Source: an uncultured Eubacteriales bacterium (GTDB lineage: Bacteria; Bacillota; Clostridia; Christensenellales; Borkfalkiaceae). From it: a stretch of DNA of 63,564 bases. The DNA lies in assembly GCA_900542935.1 (NCBI GenBank), contig UQPN01000013.1:1-63564 (forward strand), given 5' to 3'. This document shows, one piece after another, positions 1-13,652 of this stretch. Made by a program: the position numbers and the translations under genes. A model generated the notes under the pieces. The model saw only the letters and a list, made by a program, of their open reading frames with translations. It was not told where the DNA came from and searched no databases. The first letter of the stretch is position 1; every line of letters starts with the position of its first letter.

Positions 1-62
1 GGCTCGAACTCGTGACCTCCAGCGTGACAGGCTGGCGCTCTAACCAACTGAGCTATTGGGCC
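1..62 (-). tRNA. tRNA-Asp (GTC), 3' end cut off by contig end
   Basis: Read on the minus strand from position 62, the sequence has the 5' acceptor strand GGCCCAA, a TAGCTCAG D-arm, an anticodon stem-loop with loop CTGTCAC (anticodon GTC, Asp) and the start of the T-arm (GTTCGAGCC). The last acceptor bases and CCA lie beyond the contig end. Bases 1-55 are the exact reverse complement of bases 63510-63564, the second truncated tRNA-Asp. Confidence 0.9.
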
Positions 63-256
63 GTAGCGACAAAGCATACTCTTTCGCACAACGCCTAACT
101 ATAATAAGATATTTTTTCCTTTTTGTCAAGCGTTTTTTGCGATTCTTGCAAAGATTATCGAAAAAAATTTTTACAATGCCTTAAAAAAATAATTTTGAAA
201 AGGAATTTTCTTCTTTACGGCATTTTATTTGACTTTTCTCAAAAACAGCAAAAACA

Positions 257-300
257 AACCGCCTGCGCGCCGCCGATTTTTTCGGCAACCGCAAGCGGTT
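257..300 (-). terminator. Probable terminator of the dehydrogenase-like gene
   Basis: An 11-bp stem pairs 257-267 with 290-300. It has a G.U wobble only when transcribed on the minus strand, encloses a small hairpin GCCGA/TCGGC, and is followed on the minus strand by T-rich DNA. It lies just past the stop codon at 351. The rest of 63-350 is AT-rich and shows no gene. Confidence 0.5.
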
Positions 301-350
301 ATTTTTGTAGCTTTCTATATGCGACAATCAAATTCATGCCGAGCAAGCCG

Positions 351-1304
351 CTATTTCACTTCGTATTCGCTCTCGCCGCCGCGAATCAGCTGCACCAGCC
401 CTTCAACGCTGCGTTCCACCAGCGTTTCCATCGAATATGCCGTGTAAAAGCCCATATGCTGCGTTAAAATAACATTCGGAAATTGCCGCAGGTAAGCCAT
501 ATCGCGGTTCTGCAGAATATCATCCGTCTTATTTTCGTGATAAATGCCGCGCTCGCCTTTAAAAACGTCCATAGCAAGCACGCCGATTTTCTTGCTTTCC
601 ACGCCTTCGATGATCGACGGCACGTCGAAAATATCTCCCGAAGCCGTATTCACCAGCACCACGCCCTCACGCATTTTCGCAAGCGTTTCTCTGTCCACGC
701 GATACCTTTCCGGATTTTTCAGCTTCGCAGGATAAATAATCACCTCGCTTTCCGCATAAAAATCGTCCAGATTGCCGCCGTCGTCCTCGCCGTGTACCAG
801 CACGCTGCACCCGATGCCCTGCAGAATCTCCGTAAGCCGCTTCGCCGCCTCGCCTTCGCCCACAACTCCTATTTTCTTCTGCGCCAGAATTTCGCCTTTC
901 AGCGTGTCTATCGAATAATCGTTTACCTGTTGCAACCAGATAGCGCGTTTATATTTTCTGAGCGCCACCAGCGCAAGCATCAGCGTAAATTCCGCCACGG
1001 CGTCCGGCGGAAACGTAGAACGGCACACACGGATATTGTACCGTTTCGCCGCTTCGTAATCCACAGCGGTTTCTTCGTCTCGCACGGAAAGGAATTTCAC
1101 GCCGTAAGAAGCAAGCGTTTTCATGGCTTCTTCACCGAGTACGTCGTTGCCGTACAAAGAAACGCCGTCGCAACATTCGCACAAAGCCGCGTTTTTCGGC
1201 GAAAAAATCTCTCTGCTTCGCGCGCTTTCAAAAATGTACTGCCGCTGCAAAGCCGAAAGTTTTGTTACTTCGTCCTCCCATAACCCGTAAAAAGCAAGCT
1301 TCAT
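351..1304 (-). CDS. D-2-hydroxyacid dehydrogenase (D-lactate dehydrogenase-like), catalytically degenerate
   Basis: 317 residues, close to the 330 of D-lactate dehydrogenases. The C-terminal half matches that family: a conserved VNTA-x-G segment, an AMDVF-x-GE segment holding the general-base Glu, and LTQHMGF with the catalytic His. Two key places deviate. The substrate-binding Arg of the usual NTARG/NTSRG motif is Ser (NTASG), and the nucleotide-binding loop reads GEGEAA instead of GxGxxG. It may therefore be a weak or repurposed enzyme rather than a working lactate dehydrogenase. I chose the ATG at 1304 because GAGGTG lies about 6 bases upstream; an in-frame GTG at 1313 is itself part of that ribosome binding site. 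Transcribed alone, divergent from the epimerase-like gene. Confidence 0.8.
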   Translation of the reverse strand: MKLAFYGLWEDEVTKLSALQRQYIFESARSREIFSPKNAALCECCDGVSLYGNDVLGEEAMKTLASYGVKFLSVRDEETAVDYEAAKRYNIRVCRSTFPPDAVAEFTLMLALVALRKYKRAIWLQQVNDYSIDTLKGEILAQKKIGVVGEGEAAKRLTEILQGIGCSVLVHGEDDGGNLDDFYAESEVIIYPAKLKNPERYRVDRETLAKMREGVVLVNTASGDIFDVPSIIEGVESKKIGVLAMDVFKGERGIYHENKTDDILQNRDMAYLRQFPNVILTQHMGFYTAYSMETLVERSVEGLVQLIRGGESEYEVK

Positions 1305-1340
1305 ATCGTTCACCTCGGAAATTTATTTTTTCTTTCTTCC

Positions 1341-1364
1341 GTATACTAAGCCCCCAGTATACTA
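1341..1364. repeat. Operator-like direct repeat in the divergent promoter region
   Basis: GTATACTA occurs at 1341-1348 and again at 1357-1364, so the starts are 16 bp apart. Each copy contains the palindrome GTATAC. The pair sits just downstream of the -10 box of the minus-strand promoter, a typical repressor position. No regulator can be named. Confidence 0.35.
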
Positions 1365-1367
1365 TAT

Positions 1368-1396
1368 ATTTTACCCGATTCCGCGTAAAAAAACAA
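1368..1396 (-). promoter_or_regulatory. Sigma-A-type promoter of the dehydrogenase-like gene
   Basis: On the minus strand TTGTTT (1391-1396) is followed after 17 bp by TAAAAT (1368-1373), about 65 bases upstream of the chosen start at 1304. Confidence 0.5.
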
Positions 1397-1476
1397 GCGT
1401 TTCCCTCTCTCCTCCTGTCATTTTTTGCCCGTTTTTTAAAAATTTTTCATCGCTCGCCTCAAAACGAATGTTTTTC

Positions 1477-1505
1477 TTGACTTGTTTGCGCTTCTCTGTT
1501 ATAAT
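1477..1505 (+). promoter_or_regulatory. Sigma-A-type promoter of the epimerase-like gene
   Basis: TTGACT (1477-1482), 17-bp spacer, TATAAT (1500-1505). It lies 27 bases upstream of the ATG at 1533. Confidence 0.75.
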
Positions 1506-1532
1506 ATCTGTACTTTTAAAAAGGAGAAAATC

Positions 1533-2360
1533 ATGAGAAACCTTGTTATTAACACCGATTTACGCAACTCTTGGCAAGGCATATCCGAGGACAAATTCAT
1601 CGAAACGGCGGCGGAAATCGGCTGGAACGGCGTTTTCAGCGACTGGACGGACGGCAAAGACATGAAGCGCGTAAGAACGCTGACGCAAAGAAACGGGCTT
1701 TACCTGCAATCGGTACATGCGCCGTTTACAAAAATCGCGGAGATGTGGGAAGAAGGCGAGCAGGGCGAAGCAGAACTCTGCCGCCAGCAAAACTGCCTGC
1801 GCGCCTGCGCGGAAATCGGCGTGCCCGTCGTAGTGGAACATGCCGTCATCGGCTTCGATAAACACACGCCGAACGAACTCGGCGTAAAGCGCTTCGAAAC
1901 GTTGGCAAACGAAGCGGAGCGGCTTGGCATAAAAATCGCCATCGAAAATACCGAAGGAGAAGAATATCTCGAACGGCTGCTCTCCTGTTTAAACGGACAC
2001 CCTGCCGTGGGATTTTGCATCGATACCGGGCATGAAATGTGTTACAACGAAAGCCGCGACCTTATATCGAAATATGCGCGACAACTCCTCTGCACGCACC
2101 TGAACGACAATATGAAAATTACGGGCGACGAAATCACCTGGCTCGACGATTCGCATATGATGCCGTTCGACGGACTTGCCGACTGGAAGAACATCGCCAA
2201 GCGCCTGAACGCCGCACGGTTTCAAGGCGACCTCACGTTCGAACTGGTGGGGAAAAACCGCCCGGAGCGCCACACGCACGATATTTACGCCGCTTTGGAT
2301 ATGAACGCTTTTCTTGCTCTTGCCCTTGAAAAAGCAAAACAATTCCGCACTATGCTATAA
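1533..2360 (+). CDS. Sugar phosphate isomerase/epimerase family TIM-barrel protein
   Basis: 275 residues with the AP-endonuclease-2/xylose-isomerase-like barrel. The expected metal-site segments occur in order: SVHAP, VVEHA, IAIENTE, CIDTGHE, CTHLND, an SHMMPFDG loop and a late FELVG strand end. Such proteins isomerise or epimerise small sugars or polyols; the substrate cannot be read from sequence. An endonuclease IV role is less likely because its full set of metal ligands is not present. The start is the ATG preceded by AAGGAG seven bases upstream; the open frame continues 17 codons further but those codons overlap the promoter. Single-gene unit ending at a strong hairpin. Confidence 0.8.
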   Translation: MRNLVINTDLRNSWQGISEDKFIETAAEIGWNGVFSDWTDGKDMKRVRTLTQRNGLYLQSVHAPFTKIAEMWEEGEQGEAELCRQQNCLRACAEIGVPVVVEHAVIGFDKHTPNELGVKRFETLANEAERLGIKIAIENTEGEEYLERLLSCLNGHPAVGFCIDTGHEMCYNESRDLISKYARQLLCTHLNDNMKITGDEITWLDDSHMMPFDGLADWKNIAKRLNAARFQGDLTFELVGKNRPERHTHDIYAALDMNAFLALALEKAKQFRTML

Positions 2361-2399
2361 AGAAAATTTATAGAAATGCCTTAACGTTTTCAGGCGCCG

Positions 2400-2430
2400 C
2401 CCGTATTCCTCACGGAATACGGGATTCTTT
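2400..2430 (+). terminator. Rho-independent terminator after the epimerase-like gene
   Basis: A perfect 10-bp stem, CCCGTATTCC (2400-2409) with GGAATACGGG (2414-2423), has a 4-base loop and is followed by ATTCTTTTT. Confidence 0.8.
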
Positions 2431-2433
2431 TTA

Positions 2434-2470
2434 CAAAAAATCATCGTGTTCCGAAACCGGAACACGATGA
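2434..2470 (-). terminator. Rho-independent terminator of the rpoBC operon
   Basis: A perfect 13-bp stem pairs 2441-2453 with 2458-2470 around a 4-base loop. On the minus strand it is followed by a T6 run. It starts about 25 bases after the rpoC stop. Confidence 0.85.
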
Positions 2471-2494
2471 AATCGTTTTATTGTAAAGCCGCAA

Positions 2495-6265
<3,771 letters not shown>

Positions 6266-6281
6266 TTTCTAATCTCCTTAA

Positions 6282-9200
6282 TTACTCCTCGTCGTCCGAA
6301 CCGTCGTCTTCGACTTCTTCAAATAAAGAACCGAAATTGAAGTCCTCGTCGTCATCCGAGAAATCTTCGTCGTCCGTAAGGTCGTCGCCCTTATCGTCCG
6401 TCTTATCGTCGGTTTCTTCCTCTTCGTCCTCAAACAGCGATACGTCGCCGTCCTCGTCCTCGTTTTCGTCGTCCGCTTCGGAGAAATCGATATCTTCGAG
6501 CTCCGCTTCCTTTTCGAGTTCCTTGCGCTTCTCGTCCTCGTCGCGCGCGTCCTCCTCGTCGTCGAATTCGCGGATAATCAGCTCGTCGCCCGTTTCCGTC
6601 AGCACTTTTACGTCCAGCGCAAGAGATTGCAGTTCTTTCAGAAGCACTTTAAACGCTTCGGGTATTCCCGGTTCGGAAATGTTTTCGCCCTTCACGATGG
6701 ATTCGTACGTCTTTACACGCCCTACGATATCGTCCGATTTTACGGTAAGAATTTCCTGCAGAATGTGCGCCGCGCCGTAAGCTTCCAGCGCCCAGACTTC
6801 CATTTCGCCGAAACGCTGGCCGCCGAACTGGGCTTTACCGCCGAGCGGCTGCTGCGTAACCATGGAATAAGGCCCGATGGAACGCGCGTGAATCTTATCG
6901 TCTACAAGGTGAATCAGCTTAATCATATACTGAACGCCGATCGTAACGCGGTTTTCGAAAGGTTCGCCCGTTCTGCCGTCGAACACCTGGAACTTGCCGT
7001 CCACTTTGCCGTCGGGGTTCAGCAGGTTGTTTTCGCGGAACATCGTTTCGATGTCCTTTTCCGTCGCGCCGTCGAATACGGGCGTGGCGATCTTCCAGCC
7101 CAGCTGCTTGCACACATAGCCGAGGTGCACTTCCAGCACCTGACCGATATTCATACGCGAAGGAACGCCCAACGGGTTCAGAAGAATCTGCAACGGCGTA
7201 CCGTCGGCAAGGAAAGGCATATCCGCCTGCGAAAGCACGCGGGAAATAACGCCCTTGTTTCCGTGGCGGCCGGCCATCTTGTCGCCCACCTGAATTTTAC
7301 GCTTCTGCGCGATGTATACGCGCACAAGTTTGGAAACGCCGGGTTCCAGTTCGTCTTTGTTTTCTCTCGTGAACACTTTCACGTCCACTACCACGCCGCC
7401 TTCGCCGTGCGGCACGCGGAGCGAAGTATCGCGTACTTCGCGCGATTTCTCGCCGAAGATCGCGCGGAGAAGTCTTTCTTCGGGCGTAAGTTCCGTTTCG
7501 CCCTTCGGGGAAACTTTACCCACCAGAATATCGCCGCTCTGCACTTCCGCGCCGATGCGCACGATGCCGTCCTCGTCCAGATCTTTCAGCGCGTCGTCGC
7601 CCACGTTGGGAATATCGCGCGTGATTTCTTCGGGACCGAGCTTCGTATCTCTCGCTTCGGTTTCGTGCTCTTCGATATGGATGGAAGTGAACACGTCGTC
7701 CTGCACCAGTTTTTCGGAAAGCAGAATGGCGTCCTCGTAGTTGTAGCCTTCCCATTCCATGTAACCGATGAGAATATTTTTACCGAGGGCAAGTTCGCCG
7801 TTGTTCGTGGAGGGACCGTCGGCAATGATTTCGCCTTTCGCCACTCTGTCGCCCGTAGAAACGATCGGGCGCTGATTCAGGCAGGTGCCCTGGTTGGAAC
7901 GTTCGAATTTCTTCAGAGGATATTCGTCAATCGTGCCATTATCCTCGCGCACCTTAATCAGGTTGGATGCGCAACCCACTACCACGCCGGCTTCTTTCGC
8001 GCGCACCATAACGCCGGAATCGCGCGCAATCGCAGCTTCGATGCCGGTTGCCACAATGGAAGATTCCGTCTTTAAAAGAGGAACTGCCTGACGCTGCATG
8101 TTCGAACCCATGAGGGCACGGTTGGTATCGTCGTTTTCAAGGAAAGGAATCAACGCGGTAGCCACGGAAACAAGCTGCTTGGGCGAAACGTCCATGTAGT
8201 CCATTTTCTCGCGCGGCATTTCGGTGATTAAATCCTGATGGCGGCACGCAACGCGTTCGTGTACGAATCTGCCGTTTTCGTCCAGCGGTTCGTTCGCCTG
8301 CGCCACGATGTATCTGTCCTCTTCGTCCGCCGTCAGATAATCCACGTGATCGGTTACGATGCCCGTATCTTTATCCACTCTTCTGTACGGGCTCATAATA
8401 AAGCCGTATTCGTTTACTTTCGCAAACGTGGCAAGCGAGGAAATCAGACCGATGTTCTGACCTTCGGGCGTTTCGATCGGGCACATACGCCCGTAATGCG
8501 TGTGGTGAATATCGCGCACTTCGAAGGTTGCGCGATCGCGGTTCAAGCCGCCGGGACCGAGCGCGGAAAGTTTACGCTTGTGCGTCAGTTCCGCAATCGG
8601 GTTCGTCTGATCCATAAACTGGGAAAGCTGCGAAGAACCGAAAAATTCGCGGATCACCGCCGATACGGGGCGGATATTGATGAGTCCGGAAGCCGTAACC
8701 TCCATCGGGTCCTGCGTAGCCATTCTTTCCTTGATCAGTCTTTCAAGGCGGGAAATACCCACGTGCAGCTGATTCTGAAGCAGTTCGCCTACGGAACGCA
8801 CGCGGCGGTTGCCGAGGTGGTCGATGTTATCGATCGTTCCGATGCCGTATTTTAAGTCGAGGTTGGTGGAAACGGAAGCCACGATGTCGTCCACGGTTAC
8901 GTGCTTGTGGCACAGTTTGTCCGCCAAAGGACGAATCTCTTTCTTTTCTTCCTTCGTGGGAACGGGGTTCTCGCGGGAAAGGATTTCGTGGAACAGTTTG
9001 CAGGCGGCAACGAATTTTCTTCTGTTGTCGCGGCGCTTTTCTCTGTTCTTCTTCTCTTCCTGCTTCTCGTCCTCTTCCACGGGTTTTTCTTTCGTGTAGT
9101 ACAGCGCGTCGATTTCGTTCACGTACTGTTCCGCCACTTCTTCCACGCTCGATTCCGCGCACGCTTCGGCAATCAGCTTCGAGAATTTATAGTTGGGATA

Positions 9201-10316
9201 GTACACGGTGGGAAGCAGCCCGAAATCTTTCGCTCTCGCCTGCAAAGGAATATCCGAAATCGCCGTGAAATCAACGGTGTTGTTCGCGATGATTTTGTGG
9301 CGGATTTCGCCGTCCTCGGGGTCGTTCACAAGCACAAATACTTCGTTCACGCCCGCGTTCTGAATTTCGCGCGCCTTCGCTTCGGAAATCTTCTCGCCCG
9401 CGTTCGCCATAATTTCGCCCGTTTCGGGGTTCACGATGTCGTCCGCGACGATCTGCCCCGGCAGACGATAGGCAAGGTTCAGCTTTTTATTGTACTTGTA
9501 TCTGCCCACCTTGGCTACGTCGTAGCGGCGGGTATCGAAGAACAGATTATAAAGGTGCGTACGCACGGAATCTTCCGTGGGCACTTCGCCGGGGCGCAGA
9601 CGGCGATACAGTTCGATCAGACCGTCCGATTCCGATTTGGTGGAATCTTTCGCCACCGTTTCGCGAATCATCTTGTCGCCGGGGAACAGCTGTTCGATCG
9701 CGTGATCGCTGCCGAAACCGAGCGCGCGGAGAAGCACCGTAACGCAAAGTTTCTTCTTTCTGTCCACACGCACATACAAGGTATCCTGAGCGTCCTGTTC
9801 CAGTTCCAGCCAGGCGCCCTTGTTCGGCATCACCGTGGTGGTAAACATTTCCTTACCGGTTTTATCTTTGGCGGAAGCGTTGTAAACGCCGGGCGAACGC
9901 ACCAGCTGCGAAACGATAACGCGTTCCGCGCCGTTGATGATGAACGAGCCGTTCTCCGTCATCTTGGGCAAATCGCCCATGAACACTTCCTGGTCAACCA
10001 CTTCGTTTTTCACCTTGTTCACAAGGCGCACTTTCACGCGGAGAGGCAGCGAATAGGTAGCGTCGCGGTTGCGGCACTCTTTCTCGTCGTACTTGGGCTT
10101 ATCGCCGAAGCGGTGGTCGAGGAAGTACAGTTCGAAGTGGTCGGAATAGTCGGTAATCGGGGAGAAATCCTCAAATACTTCGCTGATGCCCTCTTCGATA
10201 AACGATCTGTAGCTTTCCTTCTGAATTTCCACAAGTTCGGGGATATCGATCACTTCGTTGATCTTGCCGAATTTGCGTCTTTCGTTCTTACCGTATTTGC
10301 AAATAGGTAAATCCAT
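6282..10316 (-). CDS. rpoB: DNA-directed RNA polymerase subunit beta, with long acidic C-terminal tail
   Basis: 1344 residues, about 150 longer than B. subtilis RpoB. All core blocks are present, including SSQLSQFMDQTNP and GGQRFGEMEVWALE. Two additions explain the length. One is a charged Lys/Glu/Arg-rich insertion around residues 405-435. The other is a C-terminal tail of about 95 residues (from about 1250) made mostly of Asp and Glu with no obvious fold. In the rifampicin pocket the residue equivalent to E. coli Arg529 is Lys582 (HKRKLSALG); the equivalents of Asp516, His526 and Ser531 are kept. The ribosome binding site AAGGAG lies 12 bases from the ATG, slightly far. No rplJ or rplL gene precedes it; the upstream gene is divergent. 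Confidence 0.98.
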   Translation of the reverse strand: MDLPICKYGKNERRKFGKINEVIDIPELVEIQKESYRSFIEEGISEVFEDFSPITDYSDHFELYFLDHRFGDKPKYDEKECRNRDATYSLPLRVKVRLVNKVKNEVVDQEVFMGDLPKMTENGSFIINGAERVIVSQLVRSPGVYNASAKDKTGKEMFTTTVMPNKGAWLELEQDAQDTLYVRVDRKKKLCVTVLLRALGFGSDHAIEQLFPGDKMIRETVAKDSTKSESDGLIELYRRLRPGEVPTEDSVRTHLYNLFFDTRRYDVAKVGRYKYNKKLNLAYRLPGQIVADDIVNPETGEIMANAGEKISEAKAREIQNAGVNEVFVLVNDPEDGEIRHKIIANNTVDFTAISDIPLQARAKDFGLLPTVYYPNYKFSKLIAEACAESSVEEVAEQYVNEIDALYYTKEKPVEEDEKQEEKKNREKRRDNRRKFVAACKLFHEILSRENPVPTKEEKKEIRPLADKLCHKHVTVDDIVASVSTNLDLKYGIGTIDNIDHLGNRRVRSVGELLQNQLHVGISRLERLIKERMATQDPMEVTASGLINIRPVSAVIREFFGSSQLSQFMDQTNPIAELTHKRKLSALGPGGLNRDRATFEVRDIHHTHYGRMCPIETPEGQNIGLISSLATFAKVNEYGFIMSPYRRVDKDTGIVTDHVDYLTADEEDRYIVAQANEPLDENGRFVHERVACRHQDLITEMPREKMDYMDVSPKQLVSVATALIPFLENDDTNRALMGSNMQRQAVPLLKTESSIVATGIEAAIARDSGVMVRAKEAGVVVGCASNLIKVREDNGTIDEYPLKKFERSNQGTCLNQRPIVSTGDRVAKGEIIADGPSTNNGELALGKNILIGYMEWEGYNYEDAILLSEKLVQDDVFTSIHIEEHETEARDTKLGPEEITRDIPNVGDDALKDLDEDGIVRIGAEVQSGDILVGKVSPKGETELTPEERLLRAIFGEKSREVRDTSLRVPHGEGGVVVDVKVFTRENKDELEPGVSKLVRVYIAQKRKIQVGDKMAGRHGNKGVISRVLSQADMPFLADGTPLQILLNPLGVPSRMNIGQVLEVHLGYVCKQLGWKIATPVFDGATEKDIETMFRENNLLNPDGKVDGKFQVFDGRTGEPFENRVTIGVQYMIKLIHLVDDKIHARSIGPYSMVTQQPLGGKAQFGGQRFGEMEVWALEAYGAAHILQEILTVKSDDIVGRVKTYESIVKGENISEPGIPEAFKVLLKELQSLALDVKVLTETGDELIIREFDDEEDARDEDEKRKELEKEAELEDIDFSEADDENEDEDGDVSLFEDEEEETDDKTDDKGDDLTDDEDFSDDDEDFNFGSLFEEVEDDGSDDEE

Positions 10317-10424
10317 CGGTTTAAATTACTCCTTAGATGTTGTTAAGCCGACCTACCGAGTATATCTTTTCATCGATAAAAATCATTTTTTTGCGTGCGG
10401 GTTACTTTTTTTCTCTTTCTTTGC

Positions 10425-10453
10425 TTTACTTTTCCGCCGCTTTACGCTATAAT
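10425..10453 (+). promoter_or_regulatory. Possible promoter of the rqcP-ispDF-radA unit
   Basis: TTTACT (10425-10430), 17-bp spacer, TATAAT (10448-10453), pointing at the S4-domain gene about 180 bases downstream. The -35 box is imperfect. Confidence 0.4.
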
Positions 10454-10519
10454 AGACAGGAAAGAAATTTCCGTACGGAGCGCAATGCGGCATAGTAACG
10501 CATAATAATACATTATCTA

Positions 10520-10548
10520 ATTATAGCCGCGTTTCAAAAATAAGTCAA
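10520..10548 (-). promoter_or_regulatory. Sigma-A promoter of rpoBC
   Basis: On the minus strand TTGACT (10543-10548) is followed after 17 bp by TATAAT (10520-10525). The predicted transcript has an untranslated leader of roughly 195 bases before rpoB. I see no convincing riboswitch or attenuator in it. Confidence 0.75.
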
Positions 10549-10630
10549 GCGTTTTTAACGCCGCTTTTACCCTTTTCCCCGATTTTTCCTTATTTTGAAT
10601 TATTTTTTACTTTTTCAAGGTGGTTTTCCT

Positions 10631-10873
10631 ATGAGAATCGACAAATTTTTAAAGGTTTCCCGCATCTTAAAACGCCGCACCGTGGCGCAGGAAGCGTGCG
10701 GCGCGGATAAAATTCTTTTAAACGGCAAGCCCGCCAAGTCCGGCGCCCGCGTAAAAGAAGGCGATATTATCGAAATTCTCTTTTCGGGCGGCGCGCTGAA
10801 ATGCCGCGTGCTTTCCGTAAAAGAAGTCGTTAAAAAAGAAGAAGCGGCGAAAATGTACGAGGTGATCGCATGA
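10631..10873 (+). CDS. rqcP: S4-domain RNA-binding protein, RqcP/YabO-like
   Basis: 80 residues, essentially one S4 domain: MRIDKFLKVSR, a KRRTVAQEA helix, a DKILLNGKPAK turn and GDIIEI. RqcP (B. subtilis YabO, about 86 residues) binds stalled 50S subunits with RqcH and promotes poly-Ala tailing of nascent chains. The ATG at 10631 is preceded by AAGGTGG; the frame is open a few codons earlier but has no ribosome binding site there. It overlaps the ispDF start by 4 bases (ATGA), implying translational coupling. A heat-shock Hsp15-type protein would be an alternative, but the short length favours RqcP. Confidence 0.8.
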   Translation: MRIDKFLKVSRILKRRTVAQEACGADKILLNGKPAKSGARVKEGDIIEILFSGGALKCRVLSVKEVVKKEEAAKMYEVIA

Positions 10874-12048
10874 ACGCCGCCGGTTTTTCCGCCGCAAAAA
10901 CGCCGGCGAACCAAGCTTGCTCAAACGCCTCCGTCTGCGCGCTTATCTGTGCGGGCGGCAAAGGCACGCGCGCGGGATTCAATAAGAACAAACTTTTAAA
11001 AGACGTCCTCGGCATCCCCGTGCTGGAACGCACCATGGCGGCATTCGCGGCGGCCGGCGCGGACGAAATCGTAGTGGCGGCTTCGCCGGACGATTTTCCC
11101 GAAATCGTCCCTCTTTGCCGTAAGTACGGAGCCACGCTCTGCGAGGGCGGCGCCACGCGTTTTTTCTCGGTGCATAACGCGTTGGCGCACGTACGAAGCG
11201 AAATCGTTTTAATCCACGACGGCGCGCGTCCGTTCGTTTCCGCGGAAGCAATTGCAACCTGCGTAGAAAGCGTAAAAAAATACGGCAGCGGCGTGTGTGC
11301 CGTGCCCTCCACCGATACGCTTGCCACGGCGGACGAAAACGGTGAAATTCTCTCCTACCCCGTCCGCACAAACACCTATCGGATACAAACGCCGCAGGGC
11401 TTTTATCTTACGGAAATCCGCGCCGCATACGAAAAAGCAATTGCCGAAAACGCAACCGATTTCACCGACGATTCCTCGGTATACGCGGCATACGTCCGCA
11501 AGCCGAAACTTTGCGCGGGCGAAGAAAAGAACGTAAAACTTACCTACGCGGAAGATTTCCGCAACGCTTTCGCTCGCGTGGGCATAGGCGTAGATACGCA
11601 CGCGTTCGGGCGCGCGCAGAATTATATCGTACTCGGCGGAGTCCGCGTGCCGTCGGAAAGCGGGCTTGTCGCGCACAGCGACGGCGACGTATTATGCCAT
11701 GCTGTGATGGACGCGCTCTTATCCGCCGCGGGCTTAAAAGACATCGGGCACTACTTTCCCGATACAAACGACGAATGGAAAAACGCCGACTCCATGAAAA
11801 TGCTCGCGCAGGTAACGGCACTGATCCGCGAACAAGGCTTCCGCCCCGCGAATTTGTCGGCGGCGATTCAGGCGGAAAAACCGCGTCTTGCCGGGTACAT
11901 CGAGGCTATCAAAAAATCGCTTGCGGAAGCGCTGAATTTACCCGAAACGGCGGTGGGTATCTCGGCGGGCACCAATGAAAAACTCGGCTATATCGGCGAA
12001 GGCAAAGGCATCACGGTAAACGCCGCCGTACTTTTAGAGAAAATTTAA
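10870..12048 (+). CDS. ispDF: Bifunctional IspD/IspF isoprenoid biosynthesis enzyme
   Basis: 392 residues combining two enzymes of the MEP pathway. Residues about 20-230 are 2-C-methyl-D-erythritol 4-phosphate cytidylyltransferase, with the nucleotide loop ICAGGKGTRAG and IHDGARP. Residues about 235-392 are 2,4-cyclodiphosphate synthase, with the zinc site GVDTHAFG, HSDGDVLCHAVMDALL and DIGHYFPD, and a C-terminal GTNEKLGYIG. IspE, the step between them, is not in the window. The fusion is known in some bacteria. The N-terminal 18 residues before the nucleotide loop look non-conserved; a later start is possible but none has a better ribosome site. Confidence 0.93.
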   Translation: MNAAGFSAAKTPANQACSNASVCALICAGGKGTRAGFNKNKLLKDVLGIPVLERTMAAFAAAGADEIVVAASPDDFPEIVPLCRKYGATLCEGGATRFFSVHNALAHVRSEIVLIHDGARPFVSAEAIATCVESVKKYGSGVCAVPSTDTLATADENGEILSYPVRTNTYRIQTPQGFYLTEIRAAYEKAIAENATDFTDDSSVYAAYVRKPKLCAGEEKNVKLTYAEDFRNAFARVGIGVDTHAFGRAQNYIVLGGVRVPSESGLVAHSDGDVLCHAVMDALLSAAGLKDIGHYFPDTNDEWKNADSMKMLAQVTALIREQGFRPANLSAAIQAEKPRLAGYIEAIKKSLAEALNLPETAVGISAGTNEKLGYIGEGKGITVNAAVLLEKI

Positions 12049-12068
12049 TTCAAGGAAATTCCCCGATT

Positions 12069-13517
<1,449 letters not shown>

Positions 13518-13596
13518 TAACGGGCTTACCCTTGAAAAAAGTGCCGACGCGCCCTTTTATCTTCAAGCAAAATTTTTCTTAAAACAATACCTCGTC

Positions 13597-13633
13597 AAAA
13601 AAGCACAAAGCGAACATCCGCCTTGCGCTTTTT
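13597..13633 (-). terminator. Terminator of the zinc-ribbon membrane protein gene
   Basis: An inverted repeat of about 14 bp (AAAAAGC.../...GCTTTTT) has two mismatches on the plus strand that become G.U pairs on the minus strand, followed there by T6. It lies 20 bases past the stop at 13653. Confidence 0.6.
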
Positions 13634-13652
13634 CATTATCCGTAAATTCTGC

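Noticed and set aside
1533..2360. Endonuclease IV
   Set aside because: The barrel is similar, but the characteristic endonuclease IV metal ligands and C-terminal motif are incomplete; the protein at 42571 is the better candidate.
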